From: Catelliglobosispora koreensis DSM 44566
Lineage (GTDB): Bacteria > Actinomycetota > Actinomycetes > Mycobacteriales > Micromonosporaceae
Direction: 5' to 3'
Length of the DNA stretch: 64,000 nucleotides
Assembly (NCBI RefSeq): GCF_000379685.1
Contig: NZ_KB903253.1
Location: 62,001-126,000 of the forward strand
Shown here one piece after another: positions 51,990 to 59,884 of this stretch (the first letter of the stretch is position 1; each line of letters begins with the position of its first letter). Below the pieces are notes generated by a model. The model worked only from the letters and a program-made list of their open reading frames with translations. It did no database searches and had not been told where the DNA came from. The position numbers were made by a program, and so were the translations under genes.

Positions 51990-52978
51990 TTGTTAAGCAC
52001 CTGCCGATACACCTCGAGGACACGCTCAGCCACCTGTTCGGAGCTGAACCATGCGTTTTGTTCCCGCCCATTTGAGCGGCTGCCCGCCGCCAGCACATCA
52101 GCCGTGCGGTCAGCCAGTAAGCGGATCAGTTTAGCCTTGGCTTCTTCATCGCCCCAAGGCTCTGGAAAATCAACGATTTCTGACGGCTCGACGCCATTGA
52201 GCAGCTTCTCCGCGTCGCCAACGTTGACGCTGACCACGGGAAGGTTCATCGCCGTCGCCTCTTTGATGACACTCGGCGAACCCTCAGAGCCTTTGCGTGA
52301 CGTGAACAGCAGCACATCGGCCGCGTCGAACTTGCCCGGCACCGCCGCACGCGGCTGGTTCGGGCCGACGATCGTCAGCTCACGGGCGTTGATGCCGCGC
52401 TGCTGCAGCTCTTTGAGCACGGCGCTGTAGACGTCGTATCCCTTGACCCAGTTATCCGGGTGGCCACCGAACAAGACGACTCGTTCGCTTTCTGAAAAGC
52501 CGTAAAGGTCGCGGGCCGCCAGCCGGTCGCCCGGCTTGAACAGCTCGAAATCAACGCCGTCGGCGATGACCGTCCCGTTAGGCTCCCCCGCGTTGATGGC
52601 GAGGTTCTGCGAGACATAGATGCGCGCCGACACACCTTTGAGCCCGGCTTTAGTGAGCGCCCGCTGATAGCCGACGTTGATGTCACTGCCGTAGAGCGAA
52701 AGCACGCGGGGGACGGTGCCGCCCGCGAGCCGTGCGGCCAGAGCCGACATTCCATAGTGGACGTGCACGATGTCGTAGCGACCGCGCTTGAGCAAAGACC
52801 GGATCCGTTGCGCGGCAAGGAAGTAGTCCCCCTTGCCGCGTGCCTGCGCGACAACTTCGACGTCAACGTGCACACCGAGCCGCCGCAGCGCCTCGATCTG
52901 CTCCTTGACGAAGATGCCACGGAAGCTCTCACCAACCGGCCAGAGGTTGGTGACAGCCAGGACCCGAAGATTCGTCAT
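51986..52978 (-). CDS. Glycosyltransferase, family 4 (GT-B fold)
   Basis: 330 residues. AVTNLWPVGESFRGIFVKEQ is the N-terminal acceptor domain and YDIVHVHYGMSALAARL its GT4 signature. The donor domain has FGGHPDNWVKGYD and the E-x7-E-like segment GSEGSPSVIKEA. It transfers a sugar from a nucleotide donor on the cytoplasmic side of the membrane. The ATG overlaps the aminotransferase stop by 4 bp. Confidence 0.88.
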   Translation of the reverse strand: MTNLRVLAVTNLWPVGESFRGIFVKEQIEALRRLGVHVDVEVVAQARGKGDYFLAAQRIRSLLKRGRYDIVHVHYGMSALAARLAGGTVPRVLSLYGSDINVGYQRALTKAGLKGVSARIYVSQNLAINAGEPNGTVIADGVDFELFKPGDRLAARDLYGFSESERVVLFGGHPDNWVKGYDVYSAVLKELQQRGINARELTIVGPNQPRAAVPGKFDAADVLLFTSRKGSEGSPSVIKEATAMNLPVVSVNVGDAEKLLNGVEPSEIVDFPEPWGDEEAKAKLIRLLADRTADVLAAGSRSNGREQNAWFSSEQVAERVLEVYRQVLNK

Positions 52979-54099
52979 ACCGTCTCGAAGAAGCTCTTGA
53001 CCGTCGCGACGACCCGCTCCAGCTGCTCTTCGGTCAGCTCCGGGTAGATCGGCAGGGACAGGCACTCCTTGGCGTAGGCCTCGCCCACCGGGAAGTCGCC
53101 TTCCTTGTGCCCGAGGAACGCGTAGGCAGGCTGAAGGTGCAGCGGGATCGGGTAGTGGATGCCCGCCTCGACCTCGTTTTCCTTCAGGAAAGCCAGAAGC
53201 GCGTCACGGTGGTGCGTGCGCACGACGTAGTGGTGCATGACCGACACCTGGCCCGGCGTCACCGGCGGCAGCCGCAGGTCGCCAATGCCAAGCAGCGCTT
53301 GCGAATACAGCCCTGCGAGCTCACGCCGGCGCTGGTTGCCCGCGTCCAAAGTGGTCAGCTTGACGTTGAGCACCGCCGCTTGCAGGGTGTCGAGGCGATG
53401 GGCATAACCAACAATCTCATGGGAGTACTTGGTGGTGCGCCCGTGATCGCGCAGCATCCGCAGCTTCGCCGCGAAGTCGTCGTCGTTCGTCGTGATGCCA
53501 CCAGCGTCACCAAACGCGCCCAGGTTCTTGCCCGGGAAGAACGAGAAGCAGCCCGCGATGCCGTAACCACCGGCGCGCACGACGGTGCCGTCGGTCTTGA
53601 TGATCTCAGCGCCCTGAGACTGAGCGGCGTCCTCGATGACCGGCACGCCAGCGTCGGCGGCGATGGCCGAGATGGTCTCCATGTCGACCGGGCGGCCGTG
53701 AATGTGCACCGGCATGACCGCGGAAACGCCGTCCATCAAGCCTTTCAGCTCGGCCGGGTCCATGTTGCCGGTCTCGGGGTCCACGTCGATGAAGCGGGGC
53801 TTGGCGCCCAGCCAGCTCACCGGCTCAGCCGTGGCGATGAACGTGTGCACCGGCACCGCGACCTCATCGCCCGGGCCGATGCCCAGCGCGGCGAGCACCA
53901 GGTGCAGGGCGGCCGTTCCCGAGCCGACACCGATGGAGTGCTTGGTGCCGCAGAACGCGGCGTAAGCGGCGTCGAAGTCCTTGACTTCCTTGCCCTGAAT
54001 GAACCGGGTGTTGGTGACGACCTCTTGGATGGCCGCGTCGATCTCGGCCTTCTGCCGGGCATAGCCCGCCTTGAGATCGACCAGGGGAATCTTAGACAC
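52975..54099 (-). CDS. DegT/DnrJ/EryC1/StrS-family sugar aminotransferase
   Basis: 374 residues, the family norm. PLP-binding Lys191 is in SFFPGKNLGAFGDAGG and the cofactor Asp in IEDAAQSQGA. It aminates a 3- or 4-keto-sugar nucleotide, with the keto-sugar probably made by the Gfo/Idh oxidoreductase (a WlbA-WlbE-like pair). It starts 9 bp after the lipoyl-acyltransferase stop, placing amination next to acylation. Confidence 0.92.
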   Translation of the reverse strand: MSKIPLVDLKAGYARQKAEIDAAIQEVVTNTRFIQGKEVKDFDAAYAAFCGTKHSIGVGSGTAALHLVLAALGIGPGDEVAVPVHTFIATAEPVSWLGAKPRFIDVDPETGNMDPAELKGLMDGVSAVMPVHIHGRPVDMETISAIAADAGVPVIEDAAQSQGAEIIKTDGTVVRAGGYGIAGCFSFFPGKNLGAFGDAGGITTNDDDFAAKLRMLRDHGRTTKYSHEIVGYAHRLDTLQAAVLNVKLTTLDAGNQRRRELAGLYSQALLGIGDLRLPPVTPGQVSVMHHYVVRTHHRDALLAFLKENEVEAGIHYPIPLHLQPAYAFLGHKEGDFPVGEAYAKECLSLPIYPELTEEQLERVVATVKSFFETV

Positions 54100-54108
54100 G
54101 CTTTACTC

Positions 54109-55227
54109 CTACTTGCTCCGGGCCGGGACGACGGTGGTCGTCACAACCTTGGTCTTCACGACATGGTCTGCGGGAACAGAACGGACAATGGTCGCTCCGG
54201 ACGCCACTTGAACCCGGTCTCCCAGCTCGACGCCGGGTTCAATGTGTATACCGGTGCCCAGCCGCACCTGGTTACCCAACTTGACCCGCGAAGAGGTCAG
54301 GTTTCCAGGACCGGTTGAGCAGTCGTTCGCGATCACGTTGTGATGGTCGAACGAGTTGTATGCCGAGAAGAAGTTGTTGTCACCGATCTGCGCTTCGAAG
54401 CCGAAGTGGCAGAAGGCGCAGATGACGTTGCCGGTGCCGATGACGACGCCGGTCGCGATCTTCGAGGTGGGGTCGATCGCGTTAGCCAGCGGGATGCCGA
54501 GCTTTTCGCAGAGTTCACGGAACTTCTTGCGCGCGGCGACACTGGTGCTGATGGCGATGACCGCGGCGTCGAAAGCTTGCTCCTGCCACAGCGCGGCGAG
54601 CCGGTCCGGACCACCGACGACGGGCACGCCGACGACGTCGCTTCCCCACTTGTCGCGCTTGTCATCGAGAACCGCGACGGCCTGCTGTGTCGTTGACCCG
54701 GCGAAGATGTCGATGACCTGGGTCGCCCCGAGTCCGCCACCGATCAGCAGAACCCGCTGCACGCCTTCTTTTGTTTGCAACGGCCGTGGCAGGTCGCTGT
54801 AGTCCACCGGCTGGATAGCGGCGAACGCGGCCTCAACGTCTTTGACCGTAATCAGATGCGAACTGTCCAGTGTGGACAGATCGATGCCGAGCTCTTCGGC
54901 TCGCTGGATCGCCTTGAGGCTCGCGCGCGGGCCTTCGGCCTTCAGCGCTTCGCGTTGCGCGGCAAGGGCCGCCTCGTGTGCCTTGAGCGCGTCGAGGTCA
55001 TCGAAGAGCAACGCGACGGGAGCCGTCAGCGTGATCTCGTCCTTGACGTTGGCCAAGTGCAGGACGTAGCCGCTGTCCGGCGCGGTGACTTCGAGAACCG
55101 CTTTGCTGGTCTCGACTTCGGCCAGATCGGCGCTAGCGTCCACCCACGCGTGGTTGTCGGCGAACCAGGCCACGACAACGCCATGCTCACTGTTCACGTC
55201 GGGCGTGGGAATGATGACCGGCTTCAC
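54109..55227 (-). CDS. Lipoyl domain + E1/E3-binding domain + PglD/NeuD-type acyltransferase fusion
   Basis: 372 residues. Residues 1-76 form a lipoyl domain with Lys42 in the canonical VETSKAV. Residues about 102-136 match a peripheral subunit-binding domain (ASLKAIQRAEELGIDLS, then LITVKDVEAAF). Residues about 157-255 form the PglD/NeuD Rossmann-like domain (VLLIGGGLGATQVIDIFAG), and about 256-365 a left-handed beta-helix with the catalytic-type His in NSFDHHNVI. The first two domains are the front half of an E2; its usual catalytic domain is absent. GTG at 55227 overlaps E1-beta by 4 bp. Biotin instead of lipoate is less likely given adjacent E1 genes. Confidence 0.9.
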   Translation of the reverse strand: MKPVIIPTPDVNSEHGVVVAWFADNHAWVDASADLAEVETSKAVLEVTAPDSGYVLHLANVKDEITLTAPVALLFDDLDALKAHEAALAAQREALKAEGPRASLKAIQRAEELGIDLSTLDSSHLITVKDVEAAFAAIQPVDYSDLPRPLQTKEGVQRVLLIGGGLGATQVIDIFAGSTTQQAVAVLDDKRDKWGSDVVGVPVVGGPDRLAALWQEQAFDAAVIAISTSVAARKKFRELCEKLGIPLANAIDPTSKIATGVVIGTGNVICAFCHFGFEAQIGDNNFFSAYNSFDHHNVIANDCSTGPGNLTSSRVKLGNQVRLGTGIHIEPGVELGDRVQVASGATIVRSVPADHVVKTKVVTTTVVPARSK

Positions 55228-56207
55228 TTGGCGGCCTCCCGGATGGCGGTTTCGATCTGCGGCGAGCCGACGAGCATGCGGCCTTCCTTGGCACGTGAGG
55301 ACGGAATGACAGTCTTCTCGCTGGCGACGACACTCACCGGGCGGCGCAGCAACCCGAACAGGCGCTCCGACATGACCGCGGAAACCTCGGTGCCCCAGGA
55401 CCAGCCCGCCGTGCCTTCTTCCACCGTGACAAGGCTTCCCGTCGCCTTGGCGGACACCTCTACCGGAGCCCAGTCCATCGGCGACAGTTCGGCCGGGACG
55501 AGCAGCTCGACGAAGATTTCCTCTTCCACCGCGAGCTTTTCCACGATGTCGGCGGCCAGCCCGGCCTGATAGCCGTAGGCCAAAACCGTTGCGGTGCAAT
55601 CCTCGCGGGGCACAGCTGACAGGCGAACCGTTGAGCCTTCTCGTGTGGTGATAAGGCCGTTGGGTGCGAGCCGCATGTGCTGCGGGTAGAGGAGTTTGTG
55701 CTCGACGTAAAGCACAGGGGTGTTCTGGCTCAAAAAGTCACGGAACGCATCACGCGGGTCATGGAAGAGACTTGCCGCGACAACCCTTAGATGGGGTACT
55801 CCGAAGAAATGCTTTTCCAGGCTCTGGCTGTGCGTCGGGCCGTAACCCCGGTGCCCACCGCTCGGCACCCGGAACACCGCCGGGCACGTGGCTTTGCCGT
55901 TGTACATCGCCTCGTATTTGGTGATGTGATTGACGATCTGGTCGAAGCACAGCGTGATGAAGTCGCCGAACATGACTTCGGCGATCGGGCGCATCCCGGC
56001 GAGGGCCAGGCCGGCCGAGAACCCGGCGATGGCACCCTCGGAGATCGGCGTCGTGCGCACCCGCGACGGAAAGTCCGTCGATAGTCCCCGGGTCACCTTG
56101 AACGCCCCGCCATAGGGGTCGATGATGTCTTCCCCGATCAGCACGACCCGCTCATCGGTCTCCAGGGATTCGCGCAGTGCGGCGCCAAGCTCTTTAGCGA
56201 AAATCAC
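55224..56207 (-). CDS. 2-oxoacid dehydrogenase E1 beta subunit
   Basis: 327 residues, the standard length. GEDIIDPYGGAFKVTRGL, PISEGAIAGFSAGLALAG and VPSGGHRGYGPTHSQSLE are E1-beta landmarks, and the C-terminal transketolase domain has FVELLVPAELSP and VEEGTAGWSWG. With E1-alpha it decarboxylates a 2-oxoacid and acylates the lipoyl group. The GTG start at 56207 overlaps E1-alpha by 4 bp. Confidence 0.92.
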   Translation of the reverse strand: MIFAKELGAALRESLETDERVVLIGEDIIDPYGGAFKVTRGLSTDFPSRVRTTPISEGAIAGFSAGLALAGMRPIAEVMFGDFITLCFDQIVNHITKYEAMYNGKATCPAVFRVPSGGHRGYGPTHSQSLEKHFFGVPHLRVVAASLFHDPRDAFRDFLSQNTPVLYVEHKLLYPQHMRLAPNGLITTREGSTVRLSAVPREDCTATVLAYGYQAGLAADIVEKLAVEEEIFVELLVPAELSPMDWAPVEVSAKATGSLVTVEEGTAGWSWGTEVSAVMSERLFGLLRRPVSVVASEKTVIPSSRAKEGRMLVGSPQIETAIREAAK

Positions 56208-57337
56208 GGCAGCGCCCTCGCCTTCGCGACAATGCCTGCCAGCTCTTCTTCCACCGACGCGTCGATCGCCTGCCAGTCGGCTTCGGCGAGCCGCTGACGG
56301 TGCACGGCAAGCGGTTCGGTCTGCCAGCGCAGCGCGACTTCCTCCTCGGGACGGTGATCGTCGCTTTTGGAGTGATGGCACAGCCGGTAAGTGTGGATGA
56401 CCAAAACGTGGGTCTTGCCGGTGGTGCGCACGGCTTCGACGAGTTCTTCGGCGTGCGAGCTGATTTCCAAGACGTCCGTGGATTCCACTTCGGACACTGG
56501 CAATCCGAAAGCTTCGAACCGCGCCCGCATGCTGCCCGCGGTGTTCAGCGCGACCGGCGTGGACTGGGCCCACTCGTTGTCTTCCAGCACGATCAGCAAC
56601 GGCAGCTCCCACAGCGACGCCATGTTCAGCGTCTCGTAGACAGCACCTTCCCCCAGCGTCCCGTCACCCATGAACACGACACTGATCGTGTCTTCGCCCT
56701 TGAGTTTCTTCGCCAGGGCGATCCCTGCCGCGGTCGGCAAAATGCCCCCTTGCACACCGTTGGACATGAAGCCCTCGGCGCAGATGTGCTGACTGCCACC
56801 GATTCCGGCGCAGACACCGGCTTCCTTGCCCATGATCTCGGCCATCAAGCCCAGGGCATCGCCCGTCCAAGCGAGATAGTGGCCGTGACAGCGGTGGTTG
56901 CTGAAGATGTGGTCGCCCTCGCGCAGATGCTCGATGACCCCGGCGGCGTCGGCTTCCTGCCCGATGCACGCGTGCGTGGTGCCGTTGAGGATGCCTTCCT
57001 CAAACAGGCCAAGCAGTGTCTCCTCGAAGCGGCGGATGAACCGCATTCCCCGGTAGAGCCCCAACTCCCGCGAACCCGCTACCACTGTTTGCCGTGTTAC
57101 CCACGCCGCGCCTTCTGCCGCAACCGCGCTTTCAGCCGCGGCCTCGCTTTCGTTGACGGCCGCTTCCTGGCTGAGCGTTGCTGCTTCACCTTCACCGAGC
57201 GGGACTGTCACGGCTTTGCTGAGCGTCGTGGCGCCGGTGATGGCCGCTTCGGGCTCGGCCGGAAGCGGGATTGCCGGCGCTGCCGGGTTCTCCTTCTCCG
57301 GTTCCGGGCTCAGGAAGTTGGGCAGGGTGATCGTCAT
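56204..57337 (-). CDS. 2-oxoacid dehydrogenase E1 alpha subunit with Ala/Glu-rich N-terminal extension
   Basis: 377 residues. The conserved core starts near residue 92. The TPP motif is GDGTLGEG (224-231) ending in EDN at 252-254, and NHRCHGHYLAW and IGGSQHICAEGF are typical of PDH/acetoin E1-alpha. Residues about 12-80 are a low-complexity Ala/Glu/Pro segment, unusual for E1-alpha and reminiscent of E2 linkers. The substrate (pyruvate or branched 2-oxoacid) cannot be read off. The ATG overlaps the Gfo/Idh stop by 4 bp. Confidence 0.9.
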   Translation of the reverse strand: MTITLPNFLSPEPEKENPAAPAIPLPAEPEAAITGATTLSKAVTVPLGEGEAATLSQEAAVNESEAAAESAVAAEGAAWVTRQTVVAGSRELGLYRGMRFIRRFEETLLGLFEEGILNGTTHACIGQEADAAGVIEHLREGDHIFSNHRCHGHYLAWTGDALGLMAEIMGKEAGVCAGIGGSQHICAEGFMSNGVQGGILPTAAGIALAKKLKGEDTISVVFMGDGTLGEGAVYETLNMASLWELPLLIVLEDNEWAQSTPVALNTAGSMRARFEAFGLPVSEVESTDVLEISSHAEELVEAVRTTGKTHVLVIHTYRLCHHSKSDDHRPEEEVALRWQTEPLAVHRQRLAEADWQAIDASVEEELAGIVAKARALP

Positions 57338-58353
57338 TGGACGGTCCCGATATCGATGCGGGCGCCATCGGCGTGCAGCGAACGGTCGACCGCCTCGAGC
57401 ACGGCGACGGTCCGCGCACCGTTCCATCCGTCGACGTCGGGACGGCGGCCCGTGTCCACGCACTCAATGAAGTGGCGCAGCTCGGTCGACAGCGGCTCGA
57501 CCATCGGCAGCGACGGCACGTGCATGGCCCCATCGCGCAGGCGGTATTGGTAGGCGCCGTAAGCGTCAGGGTCGAGGCGATCGGCGCCCTTGTCGAAGAT
57601 CTTCAGGCGGCCGTCTTGGTCCATGTCGTCATAGACCAGCATCTTCTTGGAGCCCACCACGGTGGTGCGGCGGGTCTTTGACGGGTCGAGCCAGCTCACG
57701 TGCATATGCACGAGGACGCCGCCCGGGTAGGAGGCGGTCACGAACATGACGTCGTCAACCGTGTCATTGAGATAGCGAGCCCCGCGAGCGGACACCCATT
57801 GGGGCGACGAGCCGAGCAAGTAGTTCGCGATCGAGACGTCGTGCGGCCCGATCGACCAGAAAGCATTGATGTCGCTCTGGATCCGGCCCAGGTTCAGCCG
57901 CTGCGAGTGCAGGTAAAGCACCTCACCGATCTCGCCAGAGTCGATGTATTCCTTCATCGCGCGCACGGCCGGGTTGAACTCGAACGTGTGACCCACCATC
58001 AGGGTCACGCCCTTTTCGTCGGCGGTGCGGGCCAGCTCGACGGCGTCTTCAGTAGACAACGCGAGCGGCTTTTCCACGAAGACGTGCTTGCCAGCGGCCA
58101 GGGCCCGGCGCGCTAGCGGGGCGTGCGAGGCCGCCGGGGTCGCGACGATGACCGCGCTGACCTGATCGTCAGCCAGCACCGCGTCAAGATCGTCGGTCAC
58201 GTTCACCTGCGGGTAAAGCGAGGCCGCCTTCTCGCGCCGCTCCGGCGACAGGTCCACCAGGTAACGCCAGCGTGGCCCGGCCAGGGTGCCCAGGTTCCGG
58301 GCGAGGTTTGGCCCCCAGTACCCAAAACCAATCTGGGCGAATCCACCCGTCAT
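57334..58353 (-). CDS. Gfo/Idh/MocA-family sugar oxidoreductase
   Basis: 339 residues. The N-terminal Rossmann motif is GFGYWGPNLARN, and the catalytic Lys95 is in the FVEKPLAL signature. NLGRIQSDINAFWSIGPHDVSI in the C-terminal domain is typical of nucleotide-sugar dehydrogenases of the WlbA type. It likely oxidises C3 of a UDP-sugar to supply the ketone for the aminotransferase. Overlaps both neighbours by 4 bp. Confidence 0.9.
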   Translation of the reverse strand: MTGGFAQIGFGYWGPNLARNLGTLAGPRWRYLVDLSPERREKAASLYPQVNVTDDLDAVLADDQVSAVIVATPAASHAPLARRALAAGKHVFVEKPLALSTEDAVELARTADEKGVTLMVGHTFEFNPAVRAMKEYIDSGEIGEVLYLHSQRLNLGRIQSDINAFWSIGPHDVSIANYLLGSSPQWVSARGARYLNDTVDDVMFVTASYPGGVLVHMHVSWLDPSKTRRTTVVGSKKMLVYDDMDQDGRLKIFDKGADRLDPDAYGAYQYRLRDGAMHVPSLPMVEPLSTELRHFIECVDTGRRPDVDGWNGARTVAVLEAVDRSLHADGARIDIGTVQ

Positions 58354-59792
58354 GTCCGATCCACCTCTCTGCCTTCAGACGCGACCGCGCCAATGGTGCC
58401 CGCTGAACTCAGCAGTGCCCAGCCGAAGCCCAGCACCGAGAACATAAGCGGCGGAAAGAGCGGGTCCTCAAGTGAGGGTGACCACGCCGCGATAACCACC
58501 GCGAAAATCACCGTACCGGCTGCCCAGAGCGGGAAAGTCCCGCCCCTGTCCCGCCAGGCCGACCGCACTAGTGGCGCCACCATCAGGCCCAGCCAGACCA
58601 GATAGGCCAATATGCCGAGCGCTCCCGCTTCCACGAGTAAATGGAGCCAGAACATGTCGACCGAGGTCGCCTCGAAGTTGAGCTTGTCGAAGCCTTTGCC
58701 GCCGAGCACTTCAACGAACCGAGGGTCTTCATTCCACGCTGGGTCGGCTTTAACCGCGACGATGCCGCCAAATTGGCCGACGCCGTAACCCAGCACCGGG
58801 CTCGCCGCCCACAACTTGGCGCCCTGCTTGGCGTAAAGGATGCGGATTTCCTGGTCATTGCTGGTCTGCGGCTTGCCCCATTTGATGCCTAGGGCGTTGA
58901 ACAGCCCTTCGAAGCGGTACGACAGCTGATAGCGCACTTCTGGGGAGAAGGCCATGGGCGCGCCGCCGATCACGGCGACGATGAGCCCTAGAGCGATCGC
59001 CCGCTTGAACCGGCCGCGCCGCAACACCGCGATGACCCCGAGCCCGGCCACAGCGGCCAGCAGCGAGTGTTTCGAGCTGGCAACCGACAGACCGGCCGCG
59101 ATCAAGACGAACAGCGCCCACCAGCGCCGCTTCATGTTCTCGCGGCTGAGCATCCACGCGGCGAGTCCCAGGACCATCAGGCCGGTCACGTGGCCGAGAT
59201 CGTTTGGGTGCGGCAGGAATCCCTGTGCCCGGCCCTCATCGGCCCACTGCAGATTCGGCCAGCCGACGGCGGTGTAAGCCGAACGGCCCGCCAGGAACTG
59301 CCACAAGGCCGCTAAGACGTTGAGCACCACGAGCCCGCCCCCGAGCCAGAACAGCGGGCGCGCCTGCTCCCAGCTCGGCTTCAGGGCGCGCCAGGCGTAA
59401 AAGACGATGGCGCCGCGGAAATAGACGAACAGCGCCTGGCCGATCAAGGTGGCCGACGACCCGCCAGCCAGCCCTGCCGCGATGAGAACCAACGCGAGCA
59501 CCGCGAGCGCTATGTCCACTTTGGAGCGCAGCATGCCCCAGGAGCGATCGATGGTGAGTTTGGCCACGGTCACGCCGAACAGCGCGAAGTAGATCACGCT
59601 TTTGAGGGTTTTAGGCCACCCTGCCTCATCGATGACTGTTTTCTGGGTACCCGCGTTGAAATGGCTCGAACCAAAGATGGTGACGAGCCATCCTTCGGCC
59701 ATGACCAGCACAAGGAGTAAGCCCAGAAGGACAAAGATCGATTTCCCCAGCAAGGTGGCGGCACTACGCGTAGCTACACCGCTCGACTGCAC
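58350..59792 (-). CDS. O-antigen ligase/polymerase-like membrane protein (Wzy/WaaL type)
   Basis: 480 residues with about 12 helices. The large extracytoplasmic loop (about 290-385) carries SPVLGYGVGQFGGIV, the common motif of the Wzy_C/O-antigen ligase family. It polymerises or transfers lipid-linked glycan outside the membrane. GAGGAG precedes the GTG at 59792. The 92-bp gap (59793-59884) to the flippase contains no obvious signal. Confidence 0.87.
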   Translation of the reverse strand: MQSSGVATRSAATLLGKSIFVLLGLLLVLVMAEGWLVTIFGSSHFNAGTQKTVIDEAGWPKTLKSVIYFALFGVTVAKLTIDRSWGMLRSKVDIALAVLALVLIAAGLAGGSSATLIGQALFVYFRGAIVFYAWRALKPSWEQARPLFWLGGGLVVLNVLAALWQFLAGRSAYTAVGWPNLQWADEGRAQGFLPHPNDLGHVTGLMVLGLAAWMLSRENMKRRWWALFVLIAAGLSVASSKHSLLAAVAGLGVIAVLRRGRFKRAIALGLIVAVIGGAPMAFSPEVRYQLSYRFEGLFNALGIKWGKPQTSNDQEIRILYAKQGAKLWAASPVLGYGVGQFGGIVAVKADPAWNEDPRFVEVLGGKGFDKLNFEATSVDMFWLHLLVEAGALGILAYLVWLGLMVAPLVRSAWRDRGGTFPLWAAGTVIFAVVIAAWSPSLEDPLFPPLMFSVLGFGWALLSSAGTIGAVASEGREVDRT

Positions 59793-59884
59793 ACCAGCTC
59801 CTCATCCCGCAGCACCGACCCGCCAGACGTGCGCGAAAAGGACGCTAGCAGCCAGGTCTTGGGCGGTGCAAACCTATCGTTTAG

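Noticed and set aside
53107-54318. 403-codon plus-strand open frame
   Set aside because: Antisense to the DegT aminotransferase and lipoyl fusion genes; Arg/His-rich shadow sequence.
56300-57553. 417-codon plus-strand open frame
   Set aside because: Antisense to E1-alpha and Gfo/Idh, both with conserved motifs and 4-bp coupling. No domain is recognisable in the shadow frame.
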